A DNA stretch of 64,000 nucleotides from Mycteria americana. Its lineage: Eukaryota; Chordata; Aves; Ciconiiformes; Ciconiidae. The stretch is from contig NW_027445624.1 of the NCBI RefSeq assembly GCF_035582795.1, positions 1,178,001-1,242,000 on the forward strand. The letters are read 5' to 3'. This document shows positions 1-15,100 of the stretch, piece by piece. The position numbers were made by a program, and so were the translations under genes. How positions within the stretch are numbered: the stretch's first letter is position 1; every line of letters starts with the position of its first letter. The notes under the pieces were generated by a model, which was given only the letters and a program-made list of their open reading frames with translations, did not search any database and had not been told where the DNA came from.

Positions 1-180
1 TTCCAAATTGGCAGCCGGGCTCTGACAGAGAGAGATACAGAGTGTTGCCCCATTACGAAGCAATGCTTTAGCAGAGCGCGAATGTCTGTGTGGCAGCGAA
101 TGCAGTTCCAAGGGACAGTGAAAACCAGCTACAGCTTTCAGTGCTGGCAGCTTTCCTGTGGGCGCAATCTCTGGACGTTT

Positions 181-3100
181 CCTATTTCACTGCCGGGCTC
201 TGCCAGAGAGAGATACAGAGTGTTGCCCCATTACGAAGCAATGCTTTAGCAGAGCGGGAATGTCTGTGTGGCAGCGAATGCAGTTCCAAGGGACAGTGAA
301 AACCACCTACATCTTTCAGTGCTGGCAGCTTTCCTGTGGGCGCAATCTCTGGACGTTTCCAATTTCACTGCCGGGCTCTGCCAGAGAGAGATACAGAGTG
401 TTGCCCCATTACGAAGCAAAGCTTTAGCAGAGCGCGAATGTCTGTGTGGCAGCGAATGCAGTTCCAAGGGACAGTGAAAACCAGCTACAGCTTTCAGTGC
501 TGGCAGCTTTCCTGTGGGCGCAATCTCTGGACGTTTCCAATTTCACTGCCAGGCACTGGCAGAAAGTCATACAGAGTGTTCCCCCATTAGGAAGCAAAGC
601 TTTAGCAGAGCGCGAATGTCTGTGTGACAGCGAATGCAGTTCCAAGGGACAGTGAAAACCAGCTACAGCTTTCAGTGCTGGCAGCTTTCCTGTGGGTGCA
701 ATCTCTGGACGTTTCCAATTTCACTGCCAGGCACTGGGAGAAAGTCATACAGAGTGTTCCCCCATTAGGAAGCAAAGCTTTAGCAGAGCGCGAATGTCTG
801 GGTGGCAGCGAGTGCAGTTCCAAGGGACAGTGAAAACCAGCTAGAGCTTTCAGTGCTGGCAGCTTTCCTGTGGGCGCAATCTCTGGACGTTTCCAATTTG
901 GCAGCCGGGCTCTGCCAGAGAGAGATACAGAGTGTTGCCCCATTACGAAGCAATGCTTTAGCAGAGCGCGAATGTCTGTGTGGCAGCGAATGCAGTTCCA
1001 AGGGACAGTGAAAACCAGCTACAGCTTTCAGTGCTGGCAGCTTTCCTGTGGGCGCAATCTCTGGACGTTTCCAATTTCACTGCCAGGCACTGGCAGAAAG
1101 TCATACAGAGTGTTCCCCCATTAGGAAGCAAAGCTTTAGCAGAGCGCGAATGTCTGTGTGGCAGCGAATGCAGTTCCAAGGGACAGTGAAAACCAGCTAC
1201 AGCTTTCAGTGCTGGCAGCTTTCCTGTGGGCGCAATCTCTGGACGTTTCCAATTTGGCAGCCGGGCTCTGCCAAAGAGAGATACACAGTGTTGCCCCATT
1301 AGGAAGCAAAGCTTTAGCAGAGCGCGAATGTCTGTGTGGCAGCGAATGCAGTTCCAAGGGACAGTGAAAACCAGCTAGAGCTTTCAGTGCTGGCAGCTTT
1401 CCTGTGGGCGCAATCTCTGGACGTTTCCAATTTCACTGCCGGGCTCTGCCAGAGAGAGATACAGAGTGTTGCCCCATTACGAAGCAATGCTTTAGCAGAG
1501 CGCGAATGTCTGTGTGGCAGCGAGTGCAGTTCCAGGGGACAGTGAAAACCAGCTACAGCTTTCAGTGCTGGCAGCTTTCCTGTGGGCGCAATCTCTGGAC
1601 GTTTCCAATTTGGCATCCGGGCTCTGCCACAGAGAGATACAGAGTGTTGCCCCATTAGGAAGCAATGCTTTAGCAGAGCGCGAATGTCTGTGTGGCAGCG
1701 AATGCAGTTCCAAGGGACAGTGAAAACCAGCTAGAGCTTTCAGTGCTGGCAGCTTTCCTGTGGGCGCAATCTCTGGACGTTTCCAATTTGGCAGCCGGGC
1801 TCTGCCACAGAGAGAGACAGAATGTTGCCCCCTTACCAAGCAATGCTATAGCTGAGCACGAATTTCTGTGTGGCAGCGAATGCAGTTCCAAGGGACAGTG
1901 AAAACCAGCTAGAGCTTTCAGTGCTGGCAGCTTTCCTGTGGGCGCAATCTCTGGACGTTTCCAATTTGGCAGCCAGGCTCTGCCAGAGAGAGATACAGAG
2001 TGTTGCCCCATTACGACGCAATGCTTTAGCAGAGCGCAAATATCTGTGTGGCAGCGAATGCAGTTCCAAGGGACAGTGAAAACCAGCTAGAGCTTTCAGT
2101 GCTGGCAGCTTTCCTGTGGGCGCAATCTCTGGACGTTTCCAATTTGGCAGCCGGGCTCTGCCAGAGAGAGATACAGAGTGTTGCCCAATTACCAAGTTAA
2201 GCTTTAGCAGAGTGCGAATGTCTGTATGGCAGCGAATGCAGTTCCAAGGGACAGTGAAAACCAGCTAGAGCTTTCAGTGCTGGCAGCTTTCCTGTGGGCG
2301 CAATCTCTGGACGTTTCCAATTTGGCAGCCGGGCTCTGCCACAGAGAGATACAGAGTGTTGCCCCATTAGGAAGCAATGCTTTAGCAGAGCGCGAATGTC
2401 TGTGTGGCAGCGAATGCAGTTCCAAGGGACAGTGAAAACCAGCTAGAGCTTTCAGTGCTGGCAGCTTTCCTGTGGGCGCAATCTCTGGACGTTTCCAAAT
2501 TGGCAGCCGGGCTCTGACAGAGAGAGATACAGAGTGTTGCCCCATTACGAAGCAATGCTTTAGCAGAGCGCGAATGTCTGTGTGGCAGCGAATGCAGTTC
2601 CAAGGGACAGTGAAAACCAGCTAGAGCTTTCAGTGCTGGCAGCTTTCCTGTGGGCGCAATCTCTGGACGTTTCCAATTTGGCAGCAAGGCTCTGCCAGAG
2701 AGAGATACAGAGTGTTGCCCCATTACGAAGCAATGCTTTAGCAGAGCGCAAATATCTATGTGGCAGCGAATGCAGTTCCAAGGGACAGTGAAAACCAGCT
2801 AGAGCTTTCAGTGCTGGCAGCTTTCCTGTGGGCGCAATCTCTGGACGTTTCCAATTTGGCAGCAAGGCTCTGCCAGAGAGAGATACAGAGTGTTGCCCCA
2901 TTACGAAGCAATGCTTTAGCAGAGCGCAAATATCTATGTGGCAGCGAATGCAGTTCCAAGGGACAGTGAAAACCAGCTACAGCTTTCAGTGCTGGCAGCT
3001 TTCCTGTGGGCGCAATCTCTGGACGTTTCCAATTTGGCAGCCGGGCTCTGCCACAGAGAGATACAGATTGTTGCCCCATTAGGAAGCAATGCTTTAGCAG

Positions 3101-6100
3101 AGCGCGAATGTCTGTGTGGCAGCGAATGCAGTTCCAAGGGACAGTGAAAACCAGCTAGAGCTTTCAGTGCTGGCAGCTTTCCTGTGGGCGCAATCTCTGG
3201 ACGTTTCCAAATTGGCAGCCGGGCTCTGACAGAGAGAGATACAGAGTGTTGCCCCATTACGAAGCAATGCTTTAGCAGAGCGCGAATGTCTGTGTGGCAG
3301 CGAATGCAGTTCCAAGGGACAGTGAAAACCAGCTACAGCTTTCAGTGCTGGCAGCTTTCCTGTGGGCGCAATCTCTGGACGTTTCCTATTTCACTGCCGG
3401 GCTCTGCCAGAGAGAGATACAGAGTGTTGCCCCATTACGAAGCAATGCTTTAGCAGAGCGGGAATGTCTGTGTGGCAGCGAATGCAGTTCCAAGGGACAG
3501 TGAAAACCACCTACATCTTTCAGTGCTGGCAGCTTTCCTGTGGGCGCAATCTCTGGACGTTTCCAATTTCACTGCCGGGCTCTGCCAGAGAGAGATACAG
3601 AGTGTTGCCCCATTACGAAGCAAAGCTTTAGCAGAGCGCGAATGTCTGTGTGGCAGCGAATGCAGTTCCAAGGGACAGTGAAAACCAGCTACAGCTTTCA
3701 GTGCTGGCAGCTTTCCTGTGGGCGCAATCTCTGGACGTTTCCAATTTCACTGCCAGGCACTGGCAGAAAGTCATACAGAGTGTTCCCCCATTAGGAAGCA
3801 AAGCTTTAGCAGAGCGCGAATGTCTGTGTGACAGCGAATGCAGTTCCAAGGGACAGTGAAAACCAGCTACAGCTTTCAGTGCTGGCAGCTTTCCTGTGGG
3901 TGCAATCTCTGGACGTTTCCAATTTCACTGCCAGGCACTGGGAGAAAGTCATACAGAGTGTTGCCCCATTAGGAAGCAAAGCTTTAGCAGAGCGCGAATG
4001 TCTGGGTGGCAGCGAGTGCAGTTCCAAGGGACAGTGAAAACCAGCTAGAGCTTTCAGTGCTGGCAGCTTTCCTGTGGGCGCAATCTCTGGACGTTTCCAA
4101 TTTGGCAGCCGGGCTCTGCCAGAGAGAGATACAGAGTGTTGCCCCATTACGAAGCAATGCTTTAGCAGAGCGCGAATGTCTGTGTGGCAGCGAATGCAGT
4201 TCCAAGGGACAGTGAAAACCACCTACATCTTTCACTGCTGGCAGCTTTCCTGTGGGCGCAATCTCTGGACGTTTCCAATTTCACTGCCAGGCACTGGGAG
4301 AAAGTCATACAGAGTGTTGCCCCATTACGAAGCAATGCTTTAGCAGAGCGCGAATGTCTGTGTGGCAGCGAATGCAGTTCCAAGGGACAGTGAAAACCAC
4401 CTACATCTTTCAGTGCTGGCAGCTTTCCTGTGGGCGCAATCTCTGGACGTTTCCAATTTCACTGCCGGGCTCTGCCAGAGAGAGATACAGAGTCTTGCCC
4501 CATTACGAAGCAATGCTTTAGCAGAGCGCGAATGTCTGTGTGGCAGCGAATGCAGTTCCAAGGGACAGTGAAAACCAGCTACAGCTTTCAGTGCTGGCAG
4601 CTTTCCTGTGGGCGCAATCTCTGGACGTTTCCAATTTGGCAGCCGGGCTCTGCCAGAGAGAGATACAGAGTGTTGCCCCATTAGGAAGCAAAGCTTTAGC
4701 AGAGCGCGAATGTCTGGGTGGCAGCGAGTGCAGTTCCAAGGGACAGTGAAAACCAGCTACAGCTTTCAGTGCTGGCAGCTTTCCTGTGGGCGCAATCTCT
4801 GGACGTTTCCAATTTCACTGCCGGGCTCTGCCAGAGAGAGATACAGAGTGTTGCCCCATTACGAAGCAAAGCTTTAGCAGAGCGCGAATGTCTGTGTGGC
4901 AGCGAATGCAGTTCCAAGGGACAGTGAAAACCAGCTACAGCTTTCAGTGCTGGCAGCTTTCCTGTGGGCGCAATCTCTGGACGTTTCCAATTTCACTGCC
5001 AGGCACTGGCAGAAAGTCATACAGAGTGTTCCCCCATTAGGAAGCAAAGCTTTAGCAGAGCGCGAATGTCTGTGTGGCAGCGAATGCAGTTCCAAGGGAC
5101 AGTGAAAACCAGCTACAGCTTTCAGTGCTGGCAGCTTTCCTGTGGGCGCAATCTCTGGACGTTTCCAATTTGGCAGCCGGGCTCTGCCAAAGAGAGATAC
5201 ACAGTGTTGCCCCATTAGGAAGCAAAGCTTTAGCAGAGCGCGAATGTCTGTGTGGCAGCGAATGCAGTTCCAAGGGACAGTGAAAACCAGCTAGAGCTTT
5301 CAGTGCTGGCAGCTTTCCTGTGGGCGCAATCTCTGGACGTTTCCAATTTGGCAGCCGGGCTCTGCCAGAGAGAGATACAGAGTGTTGCCCCATTACGAAG
5401 CAATGCTTTAGCAGAGCGCGAATGTCTGTGTGGCAGCGAGTGCAGTTCCAGGGGACAGTGAAAACCAGCTACAGCTTTCAGTGCTGGCAGCTTTCCTGTG
5501 GGCGCAATCTCTGGACGTTTCCAATTTGGCAGCCGGGCTCTGACAGAGAGAGATACAGAGTGTTGCCCCATTACGAAGCAATGCTTTAGCAGAGCGCGAA
5601 TGTCTGTGTGGCAGCGAATGCAGTTCCAAGGGACAGTGAAAACCAGCTAGAGCTTTCAGTGCTGGCAGCTTTCCTGTGGGCGCAATCTCTGGACGTTTCC
5701 AATTTGGCAGCAAGGCTCTGCCAGAGAGAGATACAGAGTGTTGCCCCATTACGAAGCAATGCTTTAGCAGAGCGCAAATATCTATGTGGCAGCGAATGCA
5801 GTTCCAAGGGACAGTGAAAACCAGCTAGAGCTTTCAGTGCTGGCAGCTTTCCTGTGGGCGCAATCTCTGGACGTTTCCAATTTGGCAGCCGGGCTCTGCC
5901 AGAGAGAGATACAGAGTGTTGCCCAATTACCAAGTTAAGCTTTAGCAGAGTGCGAATGTCTGTATGGCAGCGAATGCAGTTCCAAGGGACAGTGAAAACC
6001 AGCTACAGCTTTCAGTGCTGGCAGCTTTCCTGTGGGCGCAATCTCTGGACGTTTCCAATTTGGCAGCCGGGCTCTGCCACAGAGAGATACAGATTGTTGC

Positions 6101-9100
6101 CCCATTAGGAAGCAATGCTTTAGCAGAGCGCGAATGTCTGTGTGGCAGCGAATGCAGTTCCAAGGGACAGTGAAAACCAGCTAGAGCTTTCAGTGCTGGC
6201 AGCTTTCCTGTGGGCGCAATCTCTGGACGTTTCCAAATTGGCAGCCGGGCTCTGACAGAGAGAGATACAGAGTGTTGCCCCATTAGGAAGCAATGCTTTA
6301 GCAGAGCGCGAATGTCTGTGTGGCAGCGAATGCAGTTCCAAGGGACAGTGAAAACCAGCTAGAGCTTTCAGTGCTGGCAGCTTTCCTGTGGGCGCAATCT
6401 CTGGACGTTTCCAATTTGGCAGCCGGGCTCTGCCAGAGAGAGATACAGAGTGTTGCCCCATTACGAAGCAATGCTTTAGCTGAGCGCGAATGTCTGTGTG
6501 GCAGCGAATGCAGTTCCAAGGGACAGTGAAAACCAGCTAGAGCTTTCAGTGCTGGCAGCTTTCCTGTGGGCGCAATCTCTGGACGTTTCCAATTTGGCAG
6601 CCGGGCTCTGCCAGAGAGAGATACAGAGTGTTGCCCCATTACGAAGCAATGCTTTAGCAGAGCGCGAATGTCTGTGTGGCAGCGAATGCAGTTCCAAGGG
6701 ACAGTGAAAACCAGCTAGAGCTTTCAGTGCTGGCATCTTTCCTGTGGGCGCAATCTCTGGACGTTTCCAATTTGGCAGCCGGGCTCTGCCACAGAGAGAG
6801 ACAGAATGTTGCCCCCTTACCAAGCAATGTTATAGCTGAGCACGAATGTCTGTGTGGCAGCGAATGCAGTTCCAAGGGACAGTGAAAACCAGCTAGAGCT
6901 TTCAGTGCTGGCAGCTTTCCTGTGGGCGCAATGTCTGGACGTTTCCAATTTGGCAGCCGGGCTCTGCCAGAGAGAGATACAGAGTGTTGCCCCATTACGA
7001 AGCAATGCTTTAGCAGAGCGCGAATGTCTGTGTGGCAGCGAATGCAGTTCCAAGGGACAGTGAAAACCAGCTAGAGCTTTCAGTGCTGGCAGCTTTCCTG
7101 TGGGCGCAATCTCTGGACGTTTCCAATTTGGCACGCAGGCTCTGCCAGAGAGAGATACAGAGTGTTGCCCCATTACGAAGCAATGCTTTAGCAGAGCGCA
7201 AATATCTGTGTGGCAGCGAATGCAGTTCCAAGGGACAGTGAAAACCAGCTAGAGCTTTCAGTGCTGGCAGCTTTCCTGTGGGCGCAATCTCTGGACGTTT
7301 CCAATTTGGCAGCCGGGCTCTGCCACAGAGAGATACAGAGTGTTGCCCAATTACCAAGTTAAGCTTTAGCAGAGCGCGAATGTCTGTGTGGCAGCGAATG
7401 CAGTTCCAAGGGACAGTGAAAACCAGCTACAGCTTTCAGTGCTGGCAGCTTTCCTGTGGGCGCAATCTCTGGACGTTTCCTATTTCACTGCCGGGCTCTG
7501 CCAGAGAGAGATACAGAGTGTTGCCCCATTACGAAGCAATGCTTTAGCAGAGCGGGAATGTCTGTGTGGCAGCGAATGCAGTTCCAAGGGACAGTGAAAA
7601 CCACCTACATCTTTCAGTGCTGGCAGCTTTCCTGTGGGCGCAATCTCTGGACGTTTCCAATTTCACTGACGGGCTCTGCCAGAGAGAGATACAGAGTCTT
7701 GCCCCATTACGAAGCAATGCTTTATCAGAGCGGGAATGTCTGTGTGGCAGCGAATGCAGTTCCAAGGGACAGTGAAAACCACCTACAGCTTTCAGTGCTG
7801 GCAGCTTTCCTGTGGGCGCAATCTCTGGACGTTTCCAATTTCACTGCCGGGCTCTGCCAGAGAGAGATACAGAGTGTTGCCCCATTACGAAGCAAAGCTT
7901 TAGCAGAGCGCGAATGTCTGTGTGGCAGCGAATGCAGTTCCAAGGGACAGTGAAAACCAGCTACAGCTTTCAGTGCTGGCAGCTTTCCTGTGGGCGCAAT
8001 CTCTGGACGTTTCCAATTTCACTGCCAGGCACTGGCAGAAAGTCATACAGAGTGTTCCCCCATTAGGAAGCAAAGCTTTAGCAGAGCGCGAATGTCTGTG
8101 TGACAGCGAATGCAGTTCCAAGGGACAGTGAAAACCAGCTACAGCTTTCAGTGCTGGCAGCTTTCCTGTGGGTGCAATCTCTGGACGTTTCCAATTTCAC
8201 TGCCAGGCACTGGGAGAAAGTCATACAGAGTGTTGCCCCATTAGGAAGCAAAGCTTTAGCAGAGCGCGAATGTCTGGGTGGCAGCGAGTGCAGTTCCAAG
8301 GGACAGTGAAAACCAGCTAGAGCTTTCAGTGCTGGCAGCTTTCCTGTGGGCGCAATCTCTGGACGTTTCCAATTTCACTGCCGGGCTCTGCCAGAGAGAG
8401 ATACAGAGTGTTGCCCCATTACGCAGCAATGCTTTAGCAGAGCACGAATGTCTGTGTGGCAGCGAATGCAGTTCCAAGGGACAGTGAAAACCACCTACAT
8501 CTTTCACTGCTGGCAGCTTTCCTGTGGGCGCAATCTCTGGACGTTTCCAATTTCACTGCCAGGCACTGGGAGAAAGTCATACAGAGTGTTGCCCCATTAC
8601 GAAGCAATGCTTTAGCAGAGCGCGAATGTCTGTGTGGCAGCGAATGCAGTTCCAAGGGACAGTGAAAACCAGCTAGAGCTTTCAGTGCTGGCAGCTTTCC
8701 TGTGGGCGCAATCTCTGGACGTTTCCAAATTGGCAGCCGGGCTCTGCCAGAGAGAGATACAGAGTGTTGCCCCATTACGAAGCAATGCTTTAGCAGAGCG
8801 CGAATGTCTGTGTGGCAGCGAATGCAGTTCCAAGGGACAGTGAAAACCAGCTAGAGCTTTCAGTGCTGGCAGCTTTCCTGTGGGCGCAATCTCTGGACGT
8901 TTCCAATTTGGCAGCCGGGCTCTGCCAGAGAGAGATACAGAGTGTTGCCCCATTACAAAGCAATGCTTTAGCTGAGCGCGAATGTCTGTGTGGCAGCGAA
9001 TGCAGTTCCAAGGGACAGTGAAAACCAGCTAGAGCTTTCAGTGCTGGCGGCTTTCCTGTGGGCGCAATGTCTGGACGTTTCCAATTTGGCAGCCGGGCTC

Positions 9101-12100
9101 TGCCAGAGAGAGATACAGAGTGTTGCCCCATTACGAAGCAATGCTTTAGCAGAGCGCGAATGTCTGTGTGGCAGCGAATGCAGTTCCAAGGGACAGTGAA
9201 AACCAGCTAGAGCTTTCAGTGCTGGCAGCTTTCCTGTGGGCGCAATCTCTGGACGTTTCCAATTTGGCAGCCGGGCTCTGCCACAGAGAGAGACAGAATG
9301 TTGCCCCCTTACCAAGCAATGCTATAGCTGAGCACGAATTTCTGTGTGGCAGCGAATGCAGTTCCAAGGGACAGTGAAAACCAGCTAGAGCTTTCAGTGC
9401 TGGCAGCTTTCCTGTGGGCGCAATCTCTGGACGTTTCCAATTTGGCAGCCAGGCTCTGCCAGAGAGAGATACAGAGTGTTGCCCCATTACGAAGCAATGC
9501 TTTAGCAGAGCGCGAATGTCTGTGTGGCAGCGAATGCAGTTCCAAGGGACAGTGAAAACCAGCTAGAGCTTTCAGTGCTGGCAGCTTTCCTGTGGGCGCA
9601 ATCTCTGGACGTTTCCAAATTGGCAGCCGGGCTCTGCCAGAGAGAGATACAGAGTGTTGCCCCATTACGAAGCAATGCTTTAGCAGAGCGCGAATGTCTG
9701 TGTGGCAGCGAATGCAGTTCCAAGGGACAGTGAAAACCAGCTAGAGCTTTCAGTGCTGGCAGCTTTCCTGTGGGCGCAATCTCTGGACGTTTCCAATTTG
9801 GCAGCCAGGCTCTGCCAGAGAGAGATACAGAGTGTTGCCCCATTACGAAGCAATGCTTTAGCAGAGCGCAAATATCTGTGTGGCAGCGAATGCAGTTCCA
9901 AGGGACAGTGAAAACCAGCTAGAGCTTTCAGTGCTGGCAGCTTTCCTGTGGGCGCAATCTCTGGACGTTTCCAATTTGGCAGCCGGGCTCTGCCACAGAG
10001 AGATACAGAGTGTTGCCCAATTACCAAATTAAGCTTTAGCAGAGCGCGAATGTCTGTGTGGCAGCGAATGCAGTTCCAAGGGACAGTGAAAACCAGCTAG
10101 AGCTTTCAGTGCTGGCAGCTTTCCTGTGGGCGCAATCTCTGGACGTTTCCAATTTGGCAGCCGGGCTCTGCCACAGAGAGAGACAGAATGTTGCCCCCTT
10201 ACCAAGCAATGCTATAGCTGAGCACGAATGTCTGTGTGGCAGCGAATGCAGTTCCAAGGGACAGTGAAAACCAGCTAGGGCTTTCAGTGCTGGCAGCTTT
10301 CCTGTGGGCGCAATCTCTGGACGTTTCCAATTTGGCAGCCGGGCTCTGCCACAGAGAGAGACAGAATGTTGCCCCCTTACCAAGCAATGCTATAGCTGAG
10401 CACGAATGTCTGTGTGGCAGCGAATGCAGTTCCAAGGGACAGTGAAAACCAGCTAGAGCTTTCAGTGCTGGCAGCTTTCCTGTGGGCGCAATCTCTGGAC
10501 GTTTCCAATTTGGCAGCCGGGCTCTGCCAGAGAGAGATACAGAGTGTTGCCGCATTACGAAGCAATGCTTTAGCAGAGCGCGAATGTCTGTGTGGCAGCG
10601 AATGCAGTTCCAAGGGACAGTGAAAACCAGCTAGAGCTTTCAGTGCTGGCAGCTTTCCTGTGGGCGCAATCTCTGGACGTTTCCAATTTGGCAGCCGGGC
10701 TCTGCCAGAGAGAGATACAGAGTGTTGCCGCATTACGAAGCAATGCTTTAGCAGAGCGCGAATGTCTGTGTGGCAGCGAATGCAGTTCCAAGGGACAGTG
10801 AAAACCAGCTAGAGCTTTCAGTGCTGGCAGCTTTCCTGTGGGCGCAATCTCTGGACGTTTCCAATTTGGCAGCCGGGCTCTGCCAGAGAGAGATACAGAG
10901 TGTTGCCCCATTACGAAGCAATGCTTTAGCTGAGCGCGAATGTCTGTGTGGCAGCGAATGCAGTTCCAAGGGACAGTGAAAACCAGCTAGAGCTTTCAGT
11001 GCTGGCAGCTTTCCTGTGGGCGCAATCTCTGGACGTTTCCAATTTGGCAGCCGGGCTCTGCCACAGAGAGATACAGAGTGTTGCCCCATTACGAAGCAAT
11101 GCTTTAGCAGAGCGCGAATGTCTGTGTGGCAGCGAATGCAGTTCCAAGGGACAGTGAAAACCAGCTAGAGCTTTCAGTGCTGGCAGCTTTCCTGTGGGCG
11201 CAATCTCTGGACGTTTCCAATTTGGCAGCCGGGCTCTGCCACAGAGAGAGACAGAATGTTGCCCCCTTACCAAGCAATGCTATAGCTGAGCACGAATTTC
11301 TGTGTGGCAGCGAATGCAGTTCCAAGGGACAGTGAAAACCAGTTAGAGCTTTCAGTGCTGGCAGCTTTCCTGTGGGCGCAATCTCTGGACGTTTCCAATT
11401 TGGCAGCCAGGCTCTGCCAGAGAGAGATACAGAGTGTTGCCCCATTACGACGCAATGCTTTAGCAGAGCGCAAATATCTGTGTGGCAGCGAATGCAGTTC
11501 CAAGGGACAGTGAAAACCAGCTAGAGCTTTCAGTGCTGGCAGCTTTCCTGTGGGCGCAATCTCTGGACGTTTCCAATTTGGCAGCCGGGCTCTGCCAGAG
11601 AGAGATACAGAGTGTTGCCCAATTACCAAGTTAAGCTTTAGCAGAGTGCGAATGTCTGTATGGCAGCGAATGCAGTTCCAAGGGACAGTGAAAACCAGCT
11701 AGAGCTTTCAGTGCTGGCAGCTTTCCTGTGGGCGCAATCTCTGGACGTTTCCAATTTGGCAGCCGGGCTCTGCCACAGAGAGATACAGAGTGTTGCCCCA
11801 TTAGGAAGCAATGCTTTAGCAGAGCGCGAATGTCTGTGTGGCAGCGAATGCAGTTCCAAGGGACAGTGAAAACCAGCTACAGCTTTCAGTGCTGGCAGCT
11901 TTCCTGTGGGCGCAATCTCTGGACGTTTCCAAATTGGCAGCCGGGCTCTGACAGAGAGAGATACAGAGTGTTGCCCCATTACGAAGCAATGCTTTAGCAG
12001 AGCGCGAATGTCTGTGTGGCAGCGAATGCAGTTCCAAGGGACAGTGAAAACCAGCTAGAGCTTTCAGTGCTGGCAGCTTTCCTGTGGGCGCAATCTCTGG

Positions 12101-15100
12101 ACGTTTCCAATTTGGCAGCAAGGCTCTGCCAGAGAGAGATACAGAGTGTTGCCCCATTACGAAGCAATGCTTTAGCAGAGCGCAAATATCTGTGTGGCAG
12201 CGAATGCAGTTCCAAGGGACAGTGAAAACCAGCTAGAGCTTTCAGTGCTGGCAGCTTTCCTGTGGGCGCAATCTCTGGACGTTTCCAATTTGGCAGCCGG
12301 GCTCTGCCACAGAGAGATACAGAGTGTTGCCCCATTAGGAAGCAATGCTTTAGCAGAGCGCGAATGTCTGTGTGGCAGCGAATGCAGTTCCAAGGGACAG
12401 TGAAAACCAGCTAGAGCTTTCAGTGCTGGCAGCTTTCCTGTGGGCGCAATCTCTGGACGTTTCCAATTTGGCAGCCGGGCTCTGCCAGAGAGAGATACAG
12501 AGTGTTGCCCCATTACGAAGTAATGCTTTAGCTGAGCGCGAATGTCTGTGTGGCAGCGAATGCAGTTCCAAGGGACAGTGAAAACCAGCTAGAGCTTTCA
12601 GTGCTGGCAGCTTTCCTGTGGGCGCAATCTCTGGACGTTTCCAATTTGGCAGCCGGGCTCTGCCAGAGAGAGATACAGAGTGTTGCCCCATTACGAAGCA
12701 ATGCTTTAGCAGAGCGCGAATGTCTGTGTGGCAGCGAATGCAGTTCCAAGGGACAGTGAAAACCAGCTAGAGCTTTCAGTGCTGGCATCTTTCCTGTGGG
12801 CGCAATCTCTGGACGTTTCCAATTTGGCAGCCGGGCTCTGCCACAGAGAGAGACAGAATGTTGCCCCCTTACCAAGCAATGTTATAGCTGAGCACGAATG
12901 TCTGTGTGGCAGCGAATGCAGTTCCAAGGGACAGTGAAAACCAGCTAGAGCTTTCAGTGCTGGCAGCTTTCCTGTGGGCGCAATGTCTGGACGTTTCCAA
13001 TTTGGCAGCCGGGCTCTGCCAGAGAGAGATACAGAGTGTTGCCCCATTACGAAGCAATGCTTTAGCAGAGCGCGAATGTCTGTGTGGCAGCGAATGCAGT
13101 TCCAAGGGACAGTGAAAACCAGCTAGAGCTTTCAGTGCTGGCAGCTTTCCTGTGGGCGCAATCTCTGGACGTTTCCAATTTGGCACGCAGGCTCTGCCAG
13201 AGAGAGATACAGAGTGTTGCCCCATTACGAAGCAATGCTTTAGCAGAGCGCAAATATCTGTGTGGCAGCGAATGCAGTTCCAAGGGACAGTGAAAACCAG
13301 CTAGAGCTTTCAGTGCTGGCAGCTTTCCTGTGGGCGCAATCTCTGGACGTTTCCAATTTGGCAGCCGGGCTCTGCCACAGAGAGATACAGAGTGTTGCCC
13401 AATTACCAAGTTAAGCTTTAGCAGAGCGCGAATGTCTGTGTGGCAGCGAATGCAGTTCCAAGGGACAGTGAAAACCAGCTACAGCTTTCAGTGCTGGCAG
13501 CTTTCCTGTGGGCGCAATCTCTGGACGTTTCCTATTTCACTGCCGGGCTCTGCCAGAGAGAGATACAGAGTGTTGCCCCATTACGAAGCAATGCTTTAGC
13601 AGAGCGGGAATGTCTGTGTGGCAGCGAATGCAGTTCCAAGGGACAGTGAAAACCACCTACATCTTTCAGTGCTGGCAGCTTTCCTGTGGGCGCAATCTCT
13701 GGACGTTTCCAATTTCACTGCCGGGCTCTGCCAGAGAGAGATACAGAGTGTTGCCCCATTACGAAGCAAAGCTTTAGCAGAGCGCGAATGTCTGTGTGGC
13801 AGCGAATGCAGTTCCAAGGGACAGTGAAAACCAGCTACAGCTTTCAGTGCTGGCAGCTTTCCTGTGGGCGCAATCTCTGGACGTTTCCAATTTCACTGCC
13901 AGGCACTGGCAGAAAGTCATACAGAGTGTTCCCCCATTAGGAAGCAAAGCTTTAGCAGAGCGCAAATGTCTGTGTGGCAGCGAATGCAGTTCCAAGGGAC
14001 AGTGAAAACCACCTACATCTTTCACTGCTGGCAGCTTTCCTGTGGGCGCAATCTCTGGACGTTTCCAATTTCACTGCCAGGCACTGGGAGAAAGTCATAC
14101 AGAGTGTTGCCCCATTACGAAGCAATGCTTTAGCAGAGCGCGAATGTCTGTGTGGCAGCGAATGCAGTTCCAAGGGACAGTGAAAACCACCTACATCTTT
14201 CAGTGCTGGCAGCTTTCCTGTGGGCGCAATCTCTGGACGTTTCCAATTTCACTGCCGGGCTCTGCCAGAGAGAGATACAGAGTCTTGCCCCATTACGAAG
14301 CAATGCTTTAGCAGAGCGCGAATGTCTGTGTGGCAGCGAATGCAGTTCCAAGGGACAGTGAAAACCAGCTACAGCTTTCAGTGCTGGCAGCTTTCCTGTG
14401 GGCGCAATCTCTGGACGTTTCCAATTTCACTGCCGGGCTCTGCCAGAGAGAGATACAGAGTGTTGCCCCATTAGGAAGCAAAGCTTTAGCAGAGCGCGAA
14501 TGTCTGGGTGGCAGCGAGTGCAGTTCCAAGGGACAGTGAAAACCAGCTACAGCTTTCAGTGCTGGCAGCTTTCCTGTGGGCGCAATCTCTGGACGTTTCC
14601 AATTTCACTGCCGGGCTCTGCCAGAGAGAGATACAGAGTGTTGCCCCATTACGAAGCAAAGCTTTAGCAGAGCGCGAATGTCTGTGTGGCAGCGAATGCA
14701 GTTCCAAGGGACAGTGAAAACCAGCTAGAGCTTTCAGTGCTGGCAGCTTTCCTGTGGGCGCAATCTCTGGACATTTCCAATTTCACTGCCGGGCTCTGCC
14801 AGAGAGAGATAAACGGAGTGTTGCCCCATTAGGAAGCAAAGCTTTAGCAGAGCGCGAATGTCTGTGTGGCAGCGAATGCAGTTCCAAGGGACAGTGAAAA
14901 CCAGCTACAGCTTTCAGTGCTGGCAGCTTTCCTGTGGGCGCAATCTCTGGACGTTTCCAATTTCACTGCCAGGCACTGGCAGAAAGTCATACAGAGTGTT
15001 CCCCCATTAGGAAGCAAAGCTTTAGCAGAGCGCGAATGTCTGTGTGGCAGCGAATGCAGTTCCAAGGGACAGTGAAAACCAGCTACAGCTTTCAGTGCTG